Positions 8,369-17,916 of a DNA stretch of 64,000 nucleotides are shown here, piece by piece. A program made the translations under genes and the position numbers. The notes below the pieces were generated by a model that searched no databases, was not told where the DNA came from, and was given only the letters and a program-made list of their open reading frames with translations. Within the stretch, counting starts at the first letter, position 1. Each line of letters opens with the position of its first letter. Origin of the DNA: an uncultured Burkholderiales bacterium (GTDB lineage Bacteria; Pseudomonadota; Gammaproteobacteria; Burkholderiales; Eutrophovitaceae); NCBI GenBank assembly GCA_951812315.1, contig CATOSA010000020.1:62001-126000 (forward strand), written 5' to 3'.

Positions 8369-9352
8369 ATGAAGAAAGTTGTCATTACCCGTGAAATATT
8401 TGACGACGCGGTTGAACTAATAGAGAAGCATTTTTCAGTCGTTTCGAACCAGCAGGATCAGGCGTTCACCAACGACGAACTGGTGGAGATGGCGTACGAT
8501 GCCGATGGCATTCAAACCATGTCAACTGATCGCATCGATGGCGCGTTTCTCGGCAAGTGTCCAAAGTTGAAGGCAGTGTGCAATACCGCTGTCGGATACA
8601 ACAATATCGACGTTGATGCCTGCACCCGCCGTGGTGTGATGGTCACCAACACGCCTGGTGTACTTACGAACAGCGTAGCTGATTTTGCGATAGGTTTGAT
8701 GATTGCGACTTGCCGGCGTATGGGCGAAGGCGAGCGCTACCTGCGTGCTGGGCAATTCAAAGGGGTCTATCTCAAGCAAACGCTCGGGCACGATGTGCAT
8801 GGCGCCACGCTCGGCATTGTGGGATTTGGCAGGATCGGGCAGACGATCGCAAAGCGGGCGAGTGGTTTTGATATGAACATCCTCTACCACACGCGTAACC
8901 GCGTTGCGCCCGGTATTGAGAATCAAACCGGCGCGCGTTTCGTCGGCAAGGACGAGTTGTTACGTCAAGCCGACATCGTGATGTTGATTCTTCCCTATTC
9001 AGCCGACACGCATCACTATATCGGCGCGCAAGAGCTTGCACTGATGAAGCCGACAGCAGTGCTGGTAAATATGGCGCGAGGCGGTATTGTTGACGATGCG
9101 GCACTGGTTGATGCGCTCAGAAACAAGACCATCTGGGCCGCCGGACTGGACGTCTATGAGAATGAACCAAAGTTCGACCCCGGATTTCTTGAACTGGAAA
9201 ATGTCGTACTTAAGCCACACATCGCCAGCGCGGCCGAACCAACCCGGCGTGCGATGTCGATGACTGCGGCGAAGAACCTGGTGGCTGCATTGACTTCCGG
9301 CGAGCCGCCCAATTTGGTAAATCCGGAGTATCGCGAGTTCGTGAAGACCTGA
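8369..9352 (+). CDS. D-isomer-specific 2-hydroxyacid dehydrogenase (glyoxylate/hydroxypyruvate or 2-ketogluconate reductase type)
   Basis: The protein has 327 residues from ATG 8369. Upstream in-frame codons are not family-like. It has the two-domain fold of NAD(P)-dependent D-2-hydroxyacid dehydrogenases: the nucleotide-binding GFGRIG motif (LGIVGFGRIGQTIAKRA) near residue 150, the catalytic arginine in NMARGGIVDDAAL, the glutamate in YENEP and the histidine in KPHIASA. It interconverts 2-oxo acids and D-2-hydroxy acids. Because it follows a TakP-like TRAP operon it probably processes the imported acid. Exact substrate (glyoxylate, hydroxypyruvate or 2-ketogluconate) cannot be read from sequence. 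Confidence 0.9.
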   Translation: MKKVVITREIFDDAVELIEKHFSVVSNQQDQAFTNDELVEMAYDADGIQTMSTDRIDGAFLGKCPKLKAVCNTAVGYNNIDVDACTRRGVMVTNTPGVLTNSVADFAIGLMIATCRRMGEGERYLRAGQFKGVYLKQTLGHDVHGATLGIVGFGRIGQTIAKRASGFDMNILYHTRNRVAPGIENQTGARFVGKDELLRQADIVMLILPYSADTHHYIGAQELALMKPTAVLVNMARGGIVDDAALVDALRNKTIWAAGLDVYENEPKFDPGFLELENVVLKPHIASAAEPTRRAMSMTAAKNLVAALTSGEPPNLVNPEYREFVKT

Positions 9353-9522
9353 AGTCGTGGCTTGTCAGATCCCGGAATGGATGGAAGAAGGCAGGCGATT
9401 GGACGCAAATTCATCAGTGCGCAGCAATGGACTGATTGATGACCGATAAATGACTGAGGACATGTGTATCCCATTTGGAAACTGCATTTGTTGCAAGGCA
9501 CTGTCCCTGGAAAAATAAATCT

Positions 9523-10866
9523 ATGAGCGACCTGTATAAACTTGGATTGCACGAAGCGGCGAAGCGCATCCGTTCGGGAAAATTGAAGCCGAGCGTCTAC
9601 CTCGCCAGTCTGTTGGCGCGCATTGATGGCTCTGAAGAAACCATTCAGGCATGGCAATGGCTCGATCGTGAACGTGCGATCGCGCTGGCGAACAGTGCTG
9701 ACCCGGCGGCGACACCGTGGAAAGCGGCCCATCCCCTGCATGGTATTCCGCTCGGTGTCAAAGACAATTTTCTTACCTCGGGGATTCCGACCGAGATGGG
9801 ATGCAAGGCGTATGAGGGTTACATTCCTGACGAATCGGCTGACCTCGTAATTCGGCTGGAAGATGCCGGCGCGTTGATGCTGGGCAAAACAGTATCGACC
9901 GAAGCGGCTTTCATGGTGCCGGCAAAAACGCGTAATCCATGGAATCCTGAACATACGCCCGGCGGTTCGTCGAGTGGTTCCGCCGCTGCTGTCGCGGCCG
10001 GTTTTGTTCCGGCGGCGATTGGAACCCAGACCAACGGATCGGTGATTCGTCCGGCCGCATTTTGCGGCGTCGTTGGATACAAACCGAGTCAGGGCATGTT
10101 GTCTGCGCGTGGGGTGATACCGTTTTCACCGTCTCTTGACCAGCCCGGCGTATTTGCACGCAGTGTCGCCGATGCGGCCCTGCTGGCGTCTTGCCTGACG
10201 CCTCGCCGCAGCACCATCGCACCGGATGCGACGATGTTACGCAGTCCGCCGCGTCTTGCCGCAGTTCGCTCGCCGGTCTGGCATCTGGCGCAGGCAGAAC
10301 AACGCGCGCAATTTGACACTGACGTTGCGAGGCTGCGCAAGGCGGGTGCGAAGATCGATATTATCGAGATTCCCGGCGCATTCGACGGTGCGCACAAGAT
10401 TCATCGCACCATAACGTTGTATGAAGCGGCACGCGTGTCGCGCAAGGTTCGCTCGCACTTTCGCGATACGTTCTCCGACTACCTCAACGTTGCACTGGAC
10501 GAGGGCGAAGCGATTTCCGATGTGGACTACCGCGACGCAATCAAGATTCGTGCGCAATTGCAACATAGCCTCGCGACATTTCTCGACCGCGGATACTCGG
10601 CAATCATTACCCCGCCGGCCCAGGGCGAAGCGCCGGCAACTTTGGACAATACCGGCGACCCGGGTTTTTGTACGATCTGGACGTTGATGGGCACACCCGC
10701 GATTACGATCCCGACAGGCAAAGGGCCAAACGGCATGCCGCTCGGATTACAACTCGTCGGCGCGGCCGAAGAAGAAAACTACCTGCTTGCCACCGCCGCC
10801 TGGTGCGAGAAACGTTCTCCGTTCCGTGGACTGGTCCGAAGTTTCTGCAAACCTGCTAGCCACTGA
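9523..10866 (+). CDS. Amidase (amidase-signature family)
   Basis: The protein has 447 residues from ATG 9523. The amidase-signature catalytic triad is visible: the lysine in GIPLGVKDNF, the cis-serine in the glycine/serine-rich GGSSSGSAAAVAAG, and the nucleophile serine in GTQTNGSVIRPAAF, followed by GVVGYKPS. These cytoplasmic enzymes hydrolyse amides to carboxylate and ammonia. The family includes GatA, but no GatB or GatC is nearby, so a catabolic amidase is more likely. It lies 170 bases after the dehydrogenase gene and may share its transcript with the TRAP system, suggesting uptake and use of an amide or acid compound. Confidence 0.9.
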   Translation: MSDLYKLGLHEAAKRIRSGKLKPSVYLASLLARIDGSEETIQAWQWLDRERAIALANSADPAATPWKAAHPLHGIPLGVKDNFLTSGIPTEMGCKAYEGYIPDESADLVIRLEDAGALMLGKTVSTEAAFMVPAKTRNPWNPEHTPGGSSSGSAAAVAAGFVPAAIGTQTNGSVIRPAAFCGVVGYKPSQGMLSARGVIPFSPSLDQPGVFARSVADAALLASCLTPRRSTIAPDATMLRSPPRLAAVRSPVWHLAQAEQRAQFDTDVARLRKAGAKIDIIEIPGAFDGAHKIHRTITLYEAARVSRKVRSHFRDTFSDYLNVALDEGEAISDVDYRDAIKIRAQLQHSLATFLDRGYSAIITPPAQGEAPATLDNTGDPGFCTIWTLMGTPAITIPTGKGPNGMPLGLQLVGAAEEENYLLATAAWCEKRSPFRGLVRSFCKPASH

Positions 10867-10966
10867 AGTCCCCACGTGCAGTCCCCACCTGAACTCCCCG
10901 TTGCCGGCAGGTTCACGAGATCGCGCTGTGGTCTACAGTTCACAGTGCATTGCGACCCTGCAAGGT

Positions 10967-11614
10967 TTATTGACAGATATATGCATAAGGGCTGCTACCA
11001 CCCTGACAAGAACCTGCACATTGGTTTAGTCGAACGGAACCGCTTTGACAAAGCGGTTCCGGCGCTTCCAGTGGCGGATTGAAACCCCAGCAGCCGCATT
11101 GCTGCATGTCATGTCCTGGCGGAAAGCCCGCTTGTGTGTCCACAGGCGTTGATCCGAGGCAGCTTTCGATATCAACGGCTCTGTATGGACCGGGCAAATG
11201 TGTCCAGTCCCCGCGGCCCTGGCGAGCAATATCGTTCTGAATGGCGCGAAGATCCTGTTGCGAGAGACCCAAATCGCTTTGCATTGTTCTTATCGCCCAG
11301 CAGACTGCTTCCCGTTCATTCTGGAGACTGGGTGCCTGAACCGTATGTTGAAGTGCGTGGTGGGCACATTCATGAACGTAAAAGAACCGGCGCGTTGGCT
11401 GGCTCATTTGCGCCAGTACACGTGGGTTGTACCTGATGACCGGAAAGTTGTACTCCAGCCGCGCAATCGCGACGTCGTTGATCGAGTAGTCCAGCACTGA
11501 CGCGACAGCAACACCATGGGAATCGTGGCATCCATCGTATGTGACCTGGGCATGCCCGTAGTTCGATGCGCCAAGAAAAACTGCAAGCAGGCAAAGCAAG
11601 GTTGGTCTCTTCAT
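10967..11614 (-). CDS. Secreted cysteine-rich protein with HEXXH motif, putative metallopeptidase
   Basis: The protein has 215 residues from ATG 11614. This start gives a clean signal peptide (KRPTLLCLLAVFLGASNYGHAQ), so it should be periplasmic or extracellular. The upstream open frame (to 11896) has no signal-like or family-like character. Residues 81-85 read HECAH, a perfect HEXXH zinc-binding motif, followed 15-17 residues later by NEREA, whose glutamates could be a third ligand as in gluzincins. About ten cysteines, concentrated at both ends, suggest disulphides. I do not recognise a named family. A zinc-dependent protease is an inference from the motif alone. Confidence 0.65.
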   Translation of the reverse strand: MKRPTLLCLLAVFLGASNYGHAQVTYDGCHDSHGVAVASVLDYSINDVAIARLEYNFPVIRYNPRVLAQMSQPTRRFFYVHECAHHALQHTVQAPSLQNEREAVCWAIRTMQSDLGLSQQDLRAIQNDIARQGRGDWTHLPGPYRAVDIESCLGSTPVDTQAGFPPGHDMQQCGCWGFNPPLEAPEPLCQSGSVRLNQCAGSCQGGSSPYAYICQ

Positions 11615-11995
11615 TTTTTTTGGCTTTCTTCGAATCGTTGGAAACATGACCGGCGTCACTTTCGAACTATGTTCATACAGCATTTCAGAAATTTTGTAGC
11701 GCTTGTTCCGGGTGGCGGTGTGCCAGGCGGCCAGTGCGTCAACCATATGTTTATCTGGACGGGCGGCGCGCTCTGTGTCGTCAATCCTCCAACTCCGGAA
11801 CGAAGCGTTCCCCGCGGATGCTGTGAGCCAGGACATTGGGTCAGTTAGTTCGCCAGATCGAAGATATTCCACGACCGGATCGAACATTTTGAACATATTT
11901 TGCTCGACCCTGTCACGCTTCGAGCAGGCGCGGGTCGATTAGAATTAGAAGACGACCCGGTTTCGCCGACGCTGCCGGTAGTTGCCATACCACCC
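11615..11995. other. Divergent intergenic region upstream of hrpA
   Basis: About 380 bases lie between the secreted HEXXH gene and hrpA. An in-frame 94-codon extension of the minus-strand gene and a 32-codon extension of hrpA cross it. I see no reason to treat either as coding. The promoters of both genes are expected here; none is obvious. Confidence 0.4.
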
Positions 11996-14900
11996 ATGCC
12001 CGCTACAAATTCGACCGAAATTGATCTCCGCGCTGACCTCGCGTCGCTGTCCGGCAGTCTCGGCGCGTGCATGCTCGCCGATCGCTGGCGATTGCGTGCG
12101 AGATTGCGCAAGCTGGAACAGGCGTCGAAAACCGGAAAGCTGAATGGCAACGAACTGGAGCGCCTGCGAGCGTCGGTTGAGAAAGCGCAAATGCGCCCCG
12201 CAGCGCGCCGGCAGCGAATGCCTCGAATCGAGTATCCGCAGCAATTGCCGGTATCGGTCAAGCGCGACGAGATCGCACGCGCCGTTGAAGAGAATCAGGT
12301 GGTCATCGTGTGCGGCGAGACCGGATCTGGAAAAACCACGCAGCTACCAAAGATCTGCCTGGATATTGGGCGCGGGATACTTGGCCAGATCGGGCACACC
12401 CAACCACGCCGAATTGCGGCACGCGCTGTTGCGAGCAGGGTCGCAAAGGAACTGCACGCGCAAGTTGGCGACGCTGTCGGATATCAGGTGCGTTTTACCG
12501 ACCGGTCGAATGCGGACAATCTTGTCAAACTCATGACCGACGGCATCCTGCTTGCCGAGACCCAGTCCGACCGTTTCCTAAACACCTACGACACGATCAT
12601 TATTGACGAGGCTCACGAGCGAAATCTGAACGTGGATTTTCTGCTCGGCTACATCAAGCAGCTTTTGCCAAAGCGGCCGGACCTGAAACTGATCATTACG
12701 TCAGCGACGATTGATGCGGAGAAATTTTCGAAACATTTCGACAATGCGCCGGTAATTGAGGTTTCCGGCCGGCTCTACCCTGTCGAAGTCATCTACCGGC
12801 CGTTCGATGAAGACGACGAAGACGCACACGACATCGATTTACCAGACGCGGTGGTCAATGCGCTCGACGAGATCACCGCGTCTAGCAGTAACGGTGACGT
12901 ACTCGTGTTCTTGCCGGGAGAGCGCGAAATTCGCGAATGTGCCGAAGCGCTTCGCAAACACCCTTTCCATGGGCATGGATCGGGCCGCTGGGACATTCTG
13001 CCGTTGTATGCGCGTTTGTCAGCGAAGGAGCAGGAGCGCGTATTCGTTTCCGGCGGTTCGCGGCGCGTCGTGCTTGCTACCAATGTCGCGGAAACGTCGC
13101 TTACCGTACCGGGGATTCGTTTCGTCATTGATTCCGGCCTGGCGCGTATCAATCGATACAGTTTTCGCAACAAGGTCGAGATGTTGCAGATCGAGAAAAT
13201 TTCACGCGCCTCCGCCAACCAGCGCGCCGGGCGCTGTGGCCGCGTGATGGACGGCGTTTGCTTTCGCTTGTACAGCGAAGACGATTTCGATTTGCGTCCG
13301 GAGTTCACTGATCCGGAGATTTTGCGCTCGTCGCTGGCTTCGGTGATATTGCGTATGCAATCGTTGCGACTGGGTGACGTCGCCGATTTTCCGTTTGTTG
13401 ACGCGCCGGCGGCAAAAGCGATTGCCGACGGCTACCAGTTGTTGACCGAGCTCGCTGCCGTAAACGACAAGCACCGGCTGACAGCGGTTGGCAGGCAATT
13501 GGCGAAATTGCCGATCGACCCGCGCATCGCGCACATGATCGTGTCGGCAAAAGAGTTTGGATGCCTCAATGAAATCCTGATTATCGCTGCCGGGCTGTCG
13601 GTGCGTGACCCGCGCGAGCGGCCCATCGACAAACAGGAGGCGGCAACGCAGGCGCATGCGGAGTTTTCCGACGATCGATCGGACTTTCTTGGCTTTGTGC
13701 AAATGTGGAACTGGTTTCACGAGGCGATTCGCCACAAGCAATCCAATCGCAAGCTGGTGCAAGAGTGCCATGCACGCTTTTTGTCCTATCTGCGGTTACG
13801 CGAGTGGCGTGAGTTGCACGGACAGCTTGCGTCAATGGTGGCCGAAAGCGGTTGGCGACCGAACGAGAAACCGGCCCGCTACGAAGAGGTTCATCGTGCC
13901 TTGCTTAGCGGATTGCTTGGCAACATTGGATTCAAGTCAGACGACGGCGGCGTCTACCTCGGCGCGCGTGGCATCAAATTTGTCGTGCATCCCGGCTCCG
14001 GTCTGAAGAAACGCAAACCCAAGTGGCTGATGGCGGGCGAGCTGACCGAAACGACGCGCCTGTTTGCGCGTTGCGTAGCGCAGGTGGAAGCACAGTGGAT
14101 AGAGAAGATCGGCAGTCACGTTGCACGGAGTAGCTACCGGGACCCGCGTTGGTCGCGAGATGCAGGAAATGTTGTGGCAACCGAGCAAGTCGCTGTGTAC
14201 GGGCTTATTGTGGTACCACGCCGTCAAGTGCTCTATGGGCCGATAGACGTGACCGTGTCGCGCGAATTGTTCATTCGCGGCGCGCTGGTTGCGGGTGACG
14301 TCAATTCACGCGCGCCGTTTCTGCGGCATAACAGGAAGATCATCGAACAGGTTGGCGAACTCGAGCACAAGTCGCGGCGCCACGATGTGTTGGTCGATGA
14401 GTCAGCGATGTTCGACTTCTTCGACGAGCGTGTCCCACAGGACACCTGGAGCTGGGTCGAATTCGACAAATGGCGGCGCCAGGCCGAGCGCGGTAATCCG
14501 AGCTTGTTGTTTCTCAAACGCGCAGACTTGATGCGCCATTCGGCCGAACAAGTGACGGTGGACCTGTATCCGGACAGTATTGAACTGGCGGGATACCAGT
14601 TGGCATTGACCTATCGATTCGAACCCGGCCATGTCATGGACGGGGTAACGATGACGGTGCCGCTGGCTGCTCTGAACCAGATCGACGAGCGTCGCTGTGA
14701 ATGGCTGGTGCCTGGAATGTTGCGCGAAAAGATTACTGAAATGATTCGTGGTCTTCCCAAGGGTGTGCGCAAGCATTTTGTACCCGTGCCGCAGGTCGTG
14801 ACAACAATTCTGGGCGCCATCAAGCCCGGCGTGCACGCGCTTGCGCCGGCGCTGGCGCAAACTCTTCATGGTAAGACCGGGATCGATGTATCGGCAGAAA

Positions 14901-15970
14901 TGTTTGAGAAAGTCGAATTGCCGGTCTACTTGCGCATGAACTTCCGCGTGGTCGGTGACGATGGCAACGAGATTGCGATGGGACGTGATCTGGTGCGCTT
15001 GCGCAGCGAACTTGGCGTCAAGGCACTGCGCAGTTTTTCCGAAACTGCGGCAAGCGGGTTCGAACGCAAGGGTCTGCGCCGCTGGGATTTCGACGATCTG
15101 CCGGAAATGGTGGAAGTCGATCGCGGCGGCGGCAAAGTGTTTGGTTATCCGGCCATCGTCGATGACGGTGACTCTGTCTCGTTGACCCTGGTCGACACTG
15201 AAGCCCAGGCGCAGCGCACCACACGCGTCGGATTGCGACGACTGCTGCGGCTGTCACTGCCCGAGCAGTTCAAGTACTTGTCGCGCAATCTGCCGGGACT
15301 TGCCGGCATGTCATTGCGGCACGCGTTATTGCGCGAGGCGCATGGCGCGCGTGGCAACAAGGCGTCGGTCGCCGACCACCTGCGCGATGAGTTGATCGAA
15401 GCGACATGTGATCGTGCATTTTTCATCGACTCAGGCTCCACCGCAACGGAACCGGTGCGTGACCGAAAAATGTTTGAGGCGCGAGTGTCGCGCGCCAAGG
15501 CACGCATTGTTGAAGTGGCCAACGAACTGTGTCGCTTGACCGCAGAGATTCTGGAGCAGTATCAGGTTTTACGCACAAAGATGATGGAAGATCGCTTCGT
15601 GTCCTATCCGCGTTCGATTGCTGACGTGCGCAGCCAGCTTGAAATGCTGCTGCAAGACAGATTTGTTGCCAATACCCCGTTTGAAAGGCTCAAACACTAT
15701 CCGCGTTATCTGAAAGCGGTGGAAACCCGACTGGACAAACTTCCGTCCAATTCAGACCGCGATGTGAAGTGGCAACAACAACTGGCGCACTTGTGGCAGA
15801 TGTACACCACCAGAGTGGAGCAGGATCGTTTGCGCGGCGTGAATGATCCTAAAGTCGAGGAATTTCGCTGGATGCTGGAGGAGTTACGTGTTTCTCTCTG
15901 GGCGCAACAGCTCAAGACGCCGTATCCGGTTTCGTTCAAACGCCTGGAACGGTATTGGTCTGAGTTGTAG
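11996..15970 (+). CDS. hrpA: ATP-dependent RNA helicase HrpA (DEAH box)
   Basis: The protein has about 1,324 residues from ATG 11996 (an ATG at 11900 would add 32 non-conserved residues), the usual HrpA length. The motifs are ordered as expected: Walker A GETGSGKTTQ near residue 105, DEAH in IIIDEAHERN, SATIDAEKFS, the QRAGRCGR motif VI, then helicase-associated and OB-fold domains and the long HrpA-specific C-terminal domain. It is a cytoplasmic DEAH-box RNA helicase, linked in other bacteria to mRNA processing and rescue of collided ribosomes. The gene is uninterrupted over 4 kb and ends in TAG, which serves as a control for sequence quality and for normal use of TAG as stop. Confidence 0.96.
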   Translation: MPATNSTEIDLRADLASLSGSLGACMLADRWRLRARLRKLEQASKTGKLNGNELERLRASVEKAQMRPAARRQRMPRIEYPQQLPVSVKRDEIARAVEENQVVIVCGETGSGKTTQLPKICLDIGRGILGQIGHTQPRRIAARAVASRVAKELHAQVGDAVGYQVRFTDRSNADNLVKLMTDGILLAETQSDRFLNTYDTIIIDEAHERNLNVDFLLGYIKQLLPKRPDLKLIITSATIDAEKFSKHFDNAPVIEVSGRLYPVEVIYRPFDEDDEDAHDIDLPDAVVNALDEITASSSNGDVLVFLPGEREIRECAEALRKHPFHGHGSGRWDILPLYARLSAKEQERVFVSGGSRRVVLATNVAETSLTVPGIRFVIDSGLARINRYSFRNKVEMLQIEKISRASANQRAGRCGRVMDGVCFRLYSEDDFDLRPEFTDPEILRSSLASVILRMQSLRLGDVADFPFVDAPAAKAIADGYQLLTELAAVNDKHRLTAVGRQLAKLPIDPRIAHMIVSAKEFGCLNEILIIAAGLSVRDPRERPIDKQEAATQAHAEFSDDRSDFLGFVQMWNWFHEAIRHKQSNRKLVQECHARFLSYLRLREWRELHGQLASMVAESGWRPNEKPARYEEVHRALLSGLLGNIGFKSDDGGVYLGARGIKFVVHPGSGLKKRKPKWLMAGELTETTRLFARCVAQVEAQWIEKIGSHVARSSYRDPRWSRDAGNVVATEQVAVYGLIVVPRRQVLYGPIDVTVSRELFIRGALVAGDVNSRAPFLRHNRKIIEQVGELEHKSRRHDVLVDESAMFDFFDERVPQDTWSWVEFDKWRRQAERGNPSLLFLKRADLMRHSAEQVTVDLYPDSIELAGYQLALTYRFEPGHVMDGVTMTVPLAALNQIDERRCEWLVPGMLREKITEMIRGLPKGVRKHFVPVPQVVTTILGAIKPGVHALAPALAQTLHGKTGIDVSAEMFEKVELPVYLRMNFRVVGDDGNEIAMGRDLVRLRSELGVKALRSFSETAASGFERKGLRRWDFDDLPEMVEVDRGGGKVFGYPAIVDDGDSVSLTLVDTEAQAQRTTRVGLRRLLRLSLPEQFKYLSRNLPGLAGMSLRHALLREAHGARGNKASVADHLRDELIEATCDRAFFIDSGSTATEPVRDRKMFEARVSRAKARIVEVANELCRLTAEILEQYQVLRTKMMEDRFVSYPRSIADVRSQLEMLLQDRFVANTPFERLKHYPRYLKAVETRLDKLPSNSDRDVKWQQQLAHLWQMYTTRVEQDRLRGVNDPKVEEFRWMLEELRVSLWAQQLKTPYPVSFKRLERYWSEL

Positions 15971-16054
15971 CGTTTGATCGGCATCATGCGTTGAGCCGGC
16001 TGCAACGGCGTGCTACGGTTGAACTCCGATAACAACAATCCATCGTGGGGGACT

Positions 16055-17137
16055 ATGCCGATTAACACGAAGGGATGCGTCGTTTTGGCAGCTCTCGCCG
16101 CTACGCTGTTTTGTGCCACGGCCGTACCGGGAACCGCAATCGCGGACGTTCAGAAGCGCAAATTCCATGTCGTCGGTACGTGGGGCAATCTGGAGCTGTG
16201 GAAAGAGCACGAGAGCAAGTTCTGGCAAGAGACCCTGCCGCGTGTTTCCGGCGGCAAGCTCACCGCCAACGCCAAACCCTATACCGAGGTGGGTCTGTCG
16301 GGCTTTGAGGTCATGCGATTGCTGAAGCTGGGCGCGTATGACGTAGTCCATGCGGTCGCCATCTATGTTGCTCAGGATTCGCCGGCTCTGGAGGGGATGG
16401 ATCTTGCCGGTGTGACCCAGGACCTTGATACATACCGCAAGGCGATGGACGCGTACAAACGTGTGCTGGCACGCGAACTCGCCGACAAGTACAACGCGAG
16501 GCTGTTGATGGTCTACTCATTTCCGAGCCAGCAGCTCTATTGCAATCTTGGCGGAAAGGACAACAAAAAAGTGCACCTGGCCGACTTGAAGGGCAAGAAG
16601 ATTCGCACCTATTCAACGACGCTCGGCGACTTTATCGAAGGATTGAATGCCAGCGCTGTGACCATCGCATTCGCCGAGGTTGTGCCGGCCTTGCAGAAGG
16701 GTGTGGCCGACTGCGGAATCACCGGTACGACGCCGGCTTATCAGGCCAAATGGTGGCAGGTCGTCACACACAACATTCGTGTGCGGCTCGGCTACGCTGC
16801 GACTGTGCTGGCCATGAACATGGACACATGGAACAGCCTCAATGACGACACCAGGAAATTGATGACCGAGCAGGTCGCCAAGCTCGAGGGTGAGATCTGG
16901 GCATCGACCAAGGCTGCTGACAAAAGGGGAATGGACTGCAATGCAGCTGGCCCATGCACGATGGGCGAGCCTGGCGGAATGGTGCCGGTCGAGGCCAACG
17001 CAGCGGACAAGGCGCAACTCAAGGACATCGTCGAGAACTACGTCGTCAAGCGCTGGGCGAAACGTTGCGGTGCCGCGTGCACCAAGGAGTGGAATGACAC
17101 CGTCGGACGCGTCGTCGGAGTCCAGGCGCCGCAGTGA
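16055..17137 (+). CDS. TRAP transporter substrate-binding protein (DctP family), second system
   Basis: The protein has 360 residues from ATG 16055, preceded by a GGGG-rich site. It has an N-terminal Sec-type signal (CVVLAALAATLFCATAVPGTAIA), so it is periplasmic. The fold signature is that of DctP-type proteins: GLSGFEVMRLLKLGAYDVV, YCNLGGKDNKKVHLADLKGKKIRT, and an ALQKGVADCGITG segment near residue 220, where the family usually has E-x-x-x-x-D-G/A. Several paired cysteines (MDCNAAGPC and RCGAAC near the C-terminus) are unusual and may form disulphides. The substrate is unknown. DctQ and DctM genes follow. Confidence 0.85.
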   Translation: MPINTKGCVVLAALAATLFCATAVPGTAIADVQKRKFHVVGTWGNLELWKEHESKFWQETLPRVSGGKLTANAKPYTEVGLSGFEVMRLLKLGAYDVVHAVAIYVAQDSPALEGMDLAGVTQDLDTYRKAMDAYKRVLARELADKYNARLLMVYSFPSQQLYCNLGGKDNKKVHLADLKGKKIRTYSTTLGDFIEGLNASAVTIAFAEVVPALQKGVADCGITGTTPAYQAKWWQVVTHNIRVRLGYAATVLAMNMDTWNSLNDDTRKLMTEQVAKLEGEIWASTKAADKRGMDCNAAGPCTMGEPGGMVPVEANAADKAQLKDIVENYVVKRWAKRCGAACTKEWNDTVGRVVGVQAPQ

Positions 17138-17318
17138 TTGCGAAACGAAGCCGGTGAAAGGTAGCGTTTCACCGCTGGGTGTTCATGAATGCATTTGTCA
17201 TGAACGAAATGACTTGACCAGTCAGACCTTCCGTTGAGGAAGGGTACCCGTTTGAGCTGCATTCGCGTTGGGAGTTGGCGCAGGGAAATGAACAAACCGG
17301 TTGTCGAAGTCCGTTAGC

Positions 17319-17916
17319 ATGCGCTATTTCGCGCAGATACATAGCCGCCTGGAGCAAATCTCCCGCGTCGCCGTCTGGATTGGTGGTGCTGCGCTGTTGT
17401 TGTGCGCGTTCATGGTCAGTATCGACGTCATCATGCGCAAACTGTTCTCGATCACGATGAGCGGCTCTGACGAAATTTCGGGCTATGCGTTCGCGGCCGC
17501 AACTACCTGGGCCTACTCGTACTGTCTGCTGCATCGCTCGCACATTCGGATCGATGCGCTCTATAACCGTCTTGCCAGTCTGGCTGCGATCCGTTCTCGA
17601 CGTGCTCGGCCTCGCGTTGCTGCTGTTCTACATGGCATACCTGACGAACAAGGCGTTCGATGTGTTCCTTACCTCGTGGCAGCGCGACTCGGTTTCCATT
17701 ACCACGTTGAGCGTTCCGCAGTGGATCCCTCAGTTGCTGTGGTTCTCCGGACTGTGCTGGTTCGTCCTCACGCTCGCATTTCTGCTCGTCTATGTGTTGT
17801 TGTCGCTTGTCCTGCGTGACGCCGCCACAGTTCAAAGAGTTGCCGGCGCGATGAGCGCCGAGAAAAAAATCGACGAGGAAACGCACGGCATGGACGCGGC
17901 GCGAGGGTCGGGCTGA
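17319..17916 (+). pseudogene. TRAP transporter small permease (DctQ), frameshifted
   Basis: Two overlapping frames together encode one DctQ protein. The first frame runs through ISGYAFAAATTWAYSYCLLH and HIRIDALYNRL. The second resumes as PVWLRSVLDVLGLALLLFYM and continues to the stop at 17916. The switch maps to the CTTGCC at 17571-17576, where removing one T restores RLPVWLRS. The total (598 bases) becomes 597, or 199 codons, after removing one base. ATG 17319 or TTG 17301 could be the start. The stop overlaps the dctM start by one base. Without DctQ the transporter should be inactive unless the shift is a sequence error or is bypassed. Confidence 0.8.

Noticed and set aside
11615-11896. 94-residue N-terminal extension of the HEXXH protein
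   Set aside because: It lies upstream of a good signal peptide at ATG 11614 and has no recognisable features.
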